This document shows positions 61,001-64,000 of a DNA stretch of 64,000 bases, piece after piece. The position numbers and the translations under genes were made by a program. The notes beneath the pieces are model-generated. The model was not told where the DNA came from. It did not search any database and saw only the letters and a program-made list of their open reading frames with translations. This DNA comes from DAIOEK01 sp963828285 (GTDB lineage: Bacteria; Chloroflexota; Anaerolineae; Anaerolineales; Anaerolineaceae): assembly GCA_963828285.1 (NCBI GenBank), contig CAWHEB010000002.1, forward strand, positions 930,001-994,000. Direction: 5' to 3'. The stretch's first letter is position 1. Each line of letters opens with the position of its first letter.

Positions 61001-63462
61001 ATGACCCATTCAAGATCATCCGGATGCACCCGGCCTGTCCATTCAACTACATTATTTGAAACTTCTTCTTCGGAATAGCCAAGCATTTGCTTCCAGCGGC
61101 GCGAGAAAAACACTTCATTCGTCTGGATATTCCAATCCCACACCCCATCTCCAGAACTCTCTAACGCTTTTTCCCACCGTTCTTCCTGCTTGTGGAGTAA
61201 CTCTTGAGCCATTCTACGGTCGGTGATGTCTCTGCCTACACAAAGAATTGTTGATGGTTTACCTGCTGAATCGCGGATTATGGTTGTGCTAACTTCACTC
61301 CATCGAGTTGTGCCGTCTTTCTGATAAAACTCCAATTCCATCACTGTTAAGATTGGATCGGTAGGGTCTGTGAGACGTTCTCTTGTGTGATATTCTTTTA
61401 TCGTATTGTTAACAATCTTCAAAGACTCTGGGGTTATATGTTGAGCCATCGTCATCTGCTGTAACTCTTCATTTGAAAACCCACGGTTTCGGGAAATCGA
61501 TGGGCTCAAGTAAGTCACCTGCAAATCCATACTCATCGTCCAGATCGATTCTGACATGTTATCAGTAATCAAGCGGAACTGTTCTTCCGATTCTCGAAGC
61601 GATTCCACCGCAATCTGATAATCTTCTCGAGCACGGAGCGTGGAGACTCCAAAGGTAATGTCCTCGGAAAGCTGTTTAAGGATCATTACCTCGTCATTTT
61701 CAAATCCCTTTTTATCTTCAGTGTAGATTACCAATACTTCGGGTAACTTACCATTAAAACCAATCGGTATGGCGATTGACGCATTATATGATGACAATCT
61801 TGCTTCCCGTTTCCACATGATGCCGGGGTCTTGCTGCATATCCTTGGAAATGACCACTTTTTGTGTGCGCAGAGCAGTTCCTGTTGGACCATTACCTTCA
61901 GATGAATTATCCCAACTCAGGTGGATCTTCGTTAAATATTCACTGTGGTCTCCATATGACGCTACTGGAAGAACAGTTTTCTTCTCATCATCCAAACCTA
62001 AGCCAATCCAAGCCAAGCTATAGTTTCCATCTTCAACCAGTATTTTACAAACATCTGTTAGTAGTTCCTTTTCATTGTCTGCGCGGACTAGTATCTGACC
62101 ACACCTGGAAACCATTTTCCATGCGCGATTAATTTTGGATAATTGCTGCTCTGTACCTTTACGTTCAGAAATATCTTGAGCCAGCCCCCAAATGGATGTG
62201 ACTTGACCTTTGTTATCCAGGCGAGGATTAAATGTGATCCACATCGTTATCGGGGGGGATTTCTTTTTCAGCAGCTGGATCTCGGTATCACAAATCTCCT
62301 TGTCCCTCCATACTGTTCGCCAACATCTTTTTAGTAGCTGCCGGTCCTTATGAGACACGGCGTTTAAGATCGTACTAATCGTTGGATGTAATTCGCTGGC
62401 GGTTTTTCCATAAATTTTAAATAACTCTGGCGACCAATACATATTCCCAGTATCGAATTGGAATTCCCAAATTCCAATTCGGGCACGTTTACTTGCTTCT
62501 ACAATGATCGTCTGGCTTAATTCCAGGTCATCTTGTACTTGCAACCGTTCCTGGAACTCTTTTTCCAGATCGTTCGTGCGTAATTTAATTTCACGGACTA
62601 TTTTTAGATGACGATAAATGATGAAGAAAAAATACAAATTTACAGTAAGCAGTATTCCCGAACAAATGATTATTAAGGGGTTTATTGATTTCTGGATTGA
62701 ATTCGTCCAGCCGCCTTTCGGTATAGCAACTAATTCCCAAGGCACATCCAGAGTTTGTACTTGAATAACTAGAGGATTCCCTTTTTTGATATTAGAATCA
62801 CCAAAAATTGTCTTACCTAATTGATCAAAAATACCAAAAGTTACCTGACCTTCTCCATTGGTTGGATCGATGCCTGACATTAATTTGTCAAAATCAATCA
62901 CGATTATTAAGGTGCCATCAATTTGATCAGAGGTTACGTTCTTATATGCAATGAGGACCGATTGACCATTATCCATTGTAAATGGCCCATTCAGGATGAT
63001 TTTATCAGCCTGCAGATCCGAAGTCTCGATTGTGATCAAGGATAATAATTTGGGGAAGATCAATGGATCAGGGTATGCGAAATTCTTCCCATCATCGCGT
63101 ATCAGAATTACTTCTTGGAGCAATTTTTGCCTGGTTAAAACTGGTTCGGTAATTCTGATCAAGTCTTGATCGGTTATGGTGTTTCCCCGGTCGTTTTCCA
63201 GACTGATATAGTTACTCAGACCGTCCAAAGATTCCAGGCTTGAAGATAAGCCGTTTTGTATAATTTCTTTTTGGACGACCAATTGTGAGTTAACAAAAGT
63301 TGCTTGATTTGCCAACAGAAATTTTACTGCGTAGTCGTATGCAATTTTTAAGGGTAGCAGACTAAGCAAAATCGAAAAGAGTGTGAGTAAAAGAGAACCC
63401 ATCCACGGGAGAGAAACTAACCTCAGGAAATGATCATACAGGCTGTACCAAAATCGTCTCAT
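58027..63462 (-). CDS. Giant multi-PAS/GAF sensor histidine kinase
   Basis: An 1811-residue membrane kinase. Helix 1 is at about 22-42, an outer sensor region of about 220 residues follows, then helix 2 at about 262-290 and a coiled coil. Next come PAS 1 (325-440), GAF 1 (447-610) and six more PAS domains (starting near 620, 757, 887, 1014, 1150 and 1277), most with their PAC ends (DITERK-type). GAF 2 is at 1407-1560. HisKA has His1599 in FTYSVSHDLKAPLRGIEGYS, of the phytochrome-like type, and the ATPase has NLLDNAFKFT, DNGIGFD and GTGIGLALVKK. Its stop touches the next start (TAGATG). Signals cannot be read from the sequence. Confidence 0.94.
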   Translation of the reverse strand: MRRFWYSLYDHFLRLVSLPWMGSLLLTLFSILLSLLPLKIAYDYAVKFLLANQATFVNSQLVVQKEIIQNGLSSSLESLDGLSNYISLENDRGNTITDQDLIRITEPVLTRQKLLQEVILIRDDGKNFAYPDPLIFPKLLSLITIETSDLQADKIILNGPFTMDNGQSVLIAYKNVTSDQIDGTLIIVIDFDKLMSGIDPTNGEGQVTFGIFDQLGKTIFGDSNIKKGNPLVIQVQTLDVPWELVAIPKGGWTNSIQKSINPLIIICSGILLTVNLYFFFIIYRHLKIVREIKLRTNDLEKEFQERLQVQDDLELSQTIIVEASKRARIGIWEFQFDTGNMYWSPELFKIYGKTASELHPTISTILNAVSHKDRQLLKRCWRTVWRDKEICDTEIQLLKKKSPPITMWITFNPRLDNKGQVTSIWGLAQDISERKGTEQQLSKINRAWKMVSRCGQILVRADNEKELLTDVCKILVEDGNYSLAWIGLGLDDEKKTVLPVASYGDHSEYLTKIHLSWDNSSEGNGPTGTALRTQKVVISKDMQQDPGIMWKREARLSSYNASIAIPIGFNGKLPEVLVIYTEDKKGFENDEVMILKQLSEDITFGVSTLRAREDYQIAVESLRESEEQFRLITDNMSESIWTMSMDLQVTYLSPSISRNRGFSNEELQQMTMAQHITPESLKIVNNTIKEYHTRERLTDPTDPILTVMELEFYQKDGTTRWSEVSTTIIRDSAGKPSTILCVGRDITDRRMAQELLHKQEERWEKALESSGDGVWDWNIQTNEVFFSRRWKQMLGYSEEEVSNNVVEWTGRVHPDDLEWVMDEIQRHVRGEIDFYHSEHRVKCKNGSYLWILDRGKIIEWDEKGAPLRMAGTHSDMTEYRTMQQALFDSELQFRTLAEHSTDMISRLTLDGIYLYSSPASIRLLGYESFEIVGSSFLAHVHPEDKSIIQFIIRNLEKTPILPSIQYRVIRKDNEIRWVDTSARLITNPENNEPLEIQTTSRDITESVKAQADLRESEEKLRSLINSSTDGIILTNEEGQIIEWNSAVATITGYGSEKVLNKYIWDVQAELLAPGINASDAKSLKQYTLRFLTTGTFGFPSNIMEGVIVRPDGINVPVQTTSFPIRTPRGYMAGSIMRDVTKIREAETALRQSQERLNFIANHMVDLVSYLDKDLIIQFTSPSFQRVLGYPADQLIGIKFTRIIYEPDQAEVIQGINRAIEDKLTEVDLKFRILHVDGSFRWMESTGNILLNSDGEFLGAVFNTRDFTERKRKDDALKESETRYRILARNFPNGSVMLFDHDLRYTVADGTGLAETGLSREILEGHTIYEVFTEETIRVLEPYYRAVLKGRTEIFELPMNDRVNQIFALPVKDDEGNIIAGMVMTQDITDRKEAVNMLSQRAEYLASLNKITRLALEKSDLREMAQEMADELASIFDADSCYITSWLDQEKKTIPLAATGSMKKEYPVMQFPGGARTLTYSVMESGHTIVIPDLFNSEYIDGSIAAKFPGKSAMALPLIGGTQKLGAVLFGYNERRGFSEEDLAKAEHVATEIALGLYKQSLLAEIKRSNVALEQRVQERTADLERKNKELETFTYSVSHDLKAPLRGIEGYSRLLAEDHTNQLDEEGLSFLQIIRQATAQMNDLIEDLLSYSRLERRTFNSEAVDLRSLVDQILVEKKIEIHKRKVNIQIKGDKSIVRVDVKALEQAVRNLLDNAFKFTQNVASPEIRIRFAEEDESIVLSIEDNGIGFDMKYSERIFDIFQRLHLQDDYPGTGIGLALVKKAMQRIGGDCWAVSKAGEGASFFLRIPKGV

Positions 63463-63575
63463 TTACCCACCGTGAATATACCGATTTCTGTATTTAGGCA
63501 AATTAATATCAATCTAAATAGTACTCCAAGCAAGGTATTCAAACAAATAAATAATCGGTAAAAATGATAATTAAA

Positions 63576-63600
63576 AAGCGAACCAAAAAATGGTTCGCTT
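63576..63600 (-). terminator. Terminator of the last gene
   Basis: A perfect 10-bp stem (AAGCGAACCA / TGGTTCGCTT) with a 5-base loop and a T run on the minus strand; 26 bases after the stop of the small membrane protein gene. Confidence 0.88.
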
Positions 63601-63626
63601 CCAATTATCATTTTCTCTGGTACTCG

Positions 63627-64000
63627 TTATGAGTTGGTAATCCCACGCAGAAGAAAACTTAACCCTAATCCAATTAGTATGATTGGGCCAATGATCATCC
63701 AGGAATAGACTTGTCCAAATGCTACGCCAATACAAACCAGTGCCATGATCAAGGGTGCCGTAAAGTGTTTTCGGGTACCCGGAATAAACGCTCTTGCAAC
63801 TGTCTCGATCAGCAAGATCACTCCAGCTCCAAGGAAAATTAATGGCCAGGTCTCATAAAATTGAATGGCTTTATCTACACCAGGAAGTTGGATTGAGAAA
63901 TTTCTAACCCAGCCCATGTTCCCTGCAAGGAAAACAAGTCCAGCCCAGATAAAGATCAGTGCCCAGGTGATCGAAGAAATTCGATCTCGATGATATTTTT
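63627..64000 (-). CDS. Small polytopic membrane protein (5' end outside window)
   Basis: The frame is open to the window edge. An ATG at 63917 would give 96 residues, but the codons above it (ITWALIFIWAGLVFLAGNM) continue a membrane helix and a charged start, so the true start lies past 64000. Three to four helices are visible, with the pattern WPLIFLGAGVILLIE and PIILIGLGLSFLLRG typical of DUF5668/LiaF-like membrane segments. Function unknown; a terminator follows. Confidence 0.65.
   Translation of the reverse strand, partial: KYHRDRISSITWALIFIWAGLVFLAGNMGWVRNFSIQLPGVDKAIQFYETWPLIFLGAGVILLIETVARAFIPGTRKHFTAPLIMALVCIGVAFGQVYSWMIIGPIILIGLGLSFLLRGITNS

Overview
The window looks like a chromosomal segment of a Chloroflexota bacterium, most likely of the Anaerolineae. 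This is an inference from style rather than from a marker gene. Many predicted lipoproteins carry long Thr/Pro linkers of the 'TPTPT' type, two of them carry an NBR1-type Ig-like domain common in that group, and there are PT-linked TPR proteins, a MenA-type prenyltransferase, a CIRCE-controlled groESL operon and very large multi-PAS kinases. No rRNA, tRNA, CRISPR array, insertion sequence or prophage gene was seen. Coding density is high and no gene-free stretch reaches 300 bases.

Layout. 1-6.2 kb: end of a proline-rich protein, a two-lobed retropepsin-like protein without catalytic Asp, a VOC protein, a single-domain response regulator, an SDR, a methyltransferase, a histidine phosphatase and a metzincin-like lipoprotein. 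6.4-12.3 kb: PPK2, a 1000-residue hybrid kinase, a receiver-CpaE fusion and a HAD hydrolase. 12.4-15.7 kb: E1-alpha, E1-beta and E2 of a 2-oxoacid dehydrogenase, without E3. 15.7-20.2 kb: aldo/keto reductase, MenA and a NitT/TauT-type ABC importer. 20.3-24.9 kb: a probable copper-handling island (lipoprotein, CopA ATPase, TauE-like membrane protein with a cupredoxin tail, HMA chaperone). 25-27.5 kb: a translationally coupled macrodomain / rRNA or tRNA methylase / DUF711 operon. 27.5-30.6 kb: secreted or surface proteins, including a PpiC-type foldase and a three-repeat protein. 30.6-33.7 kb: a methyltransferase and a URO-D-family gene, both broken, around an intact MFS gene. 33.8-39.9 kb: ROK kinase, DeoC, AzlCD, QueG and two NBR1-domain lipoproteins. 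40-45 kb: a complete BMP-type nucleoside ABC importer. 45-49.4 kb: TrmD, two tandem TPR paralogues and a membrane-anchored protein. 49.5-51.5 kb: groES-groEL with CIRCE. 51.6-54.2 kb: a frame-broken MFS gene and a bactofilin-like beta-solenoid membrane protein. 54.4-55.3 kb: two small genes. 55.3-63.5 kb: a three-gene signalling operon of an 1811-residue kinase, a single-domain regulator and a double-receiver HD-GYP protein. The last gene runs off the end.

How the parts fit. DeoC, the ROK sugar kinase and the BMP importer together suggest nucleoside uptake and deoxyribose salvage. The copper genes form one functional block. Two separate signalling modules have outputs that point to cell polarity or pili (CpaE-like) and to cyclic di-GMP turnover (HD-GYP).

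Data quality. Five genes are interrupted: copA, tauE-cupredoxin and the MFS gene by single-base frame changes, one methyltransferase by an in-frame stop, and the URO-D gene by both. The single-base shifts outside homopolymers could be assembly errors or true decay; this cannot be decided from the sequence alone.
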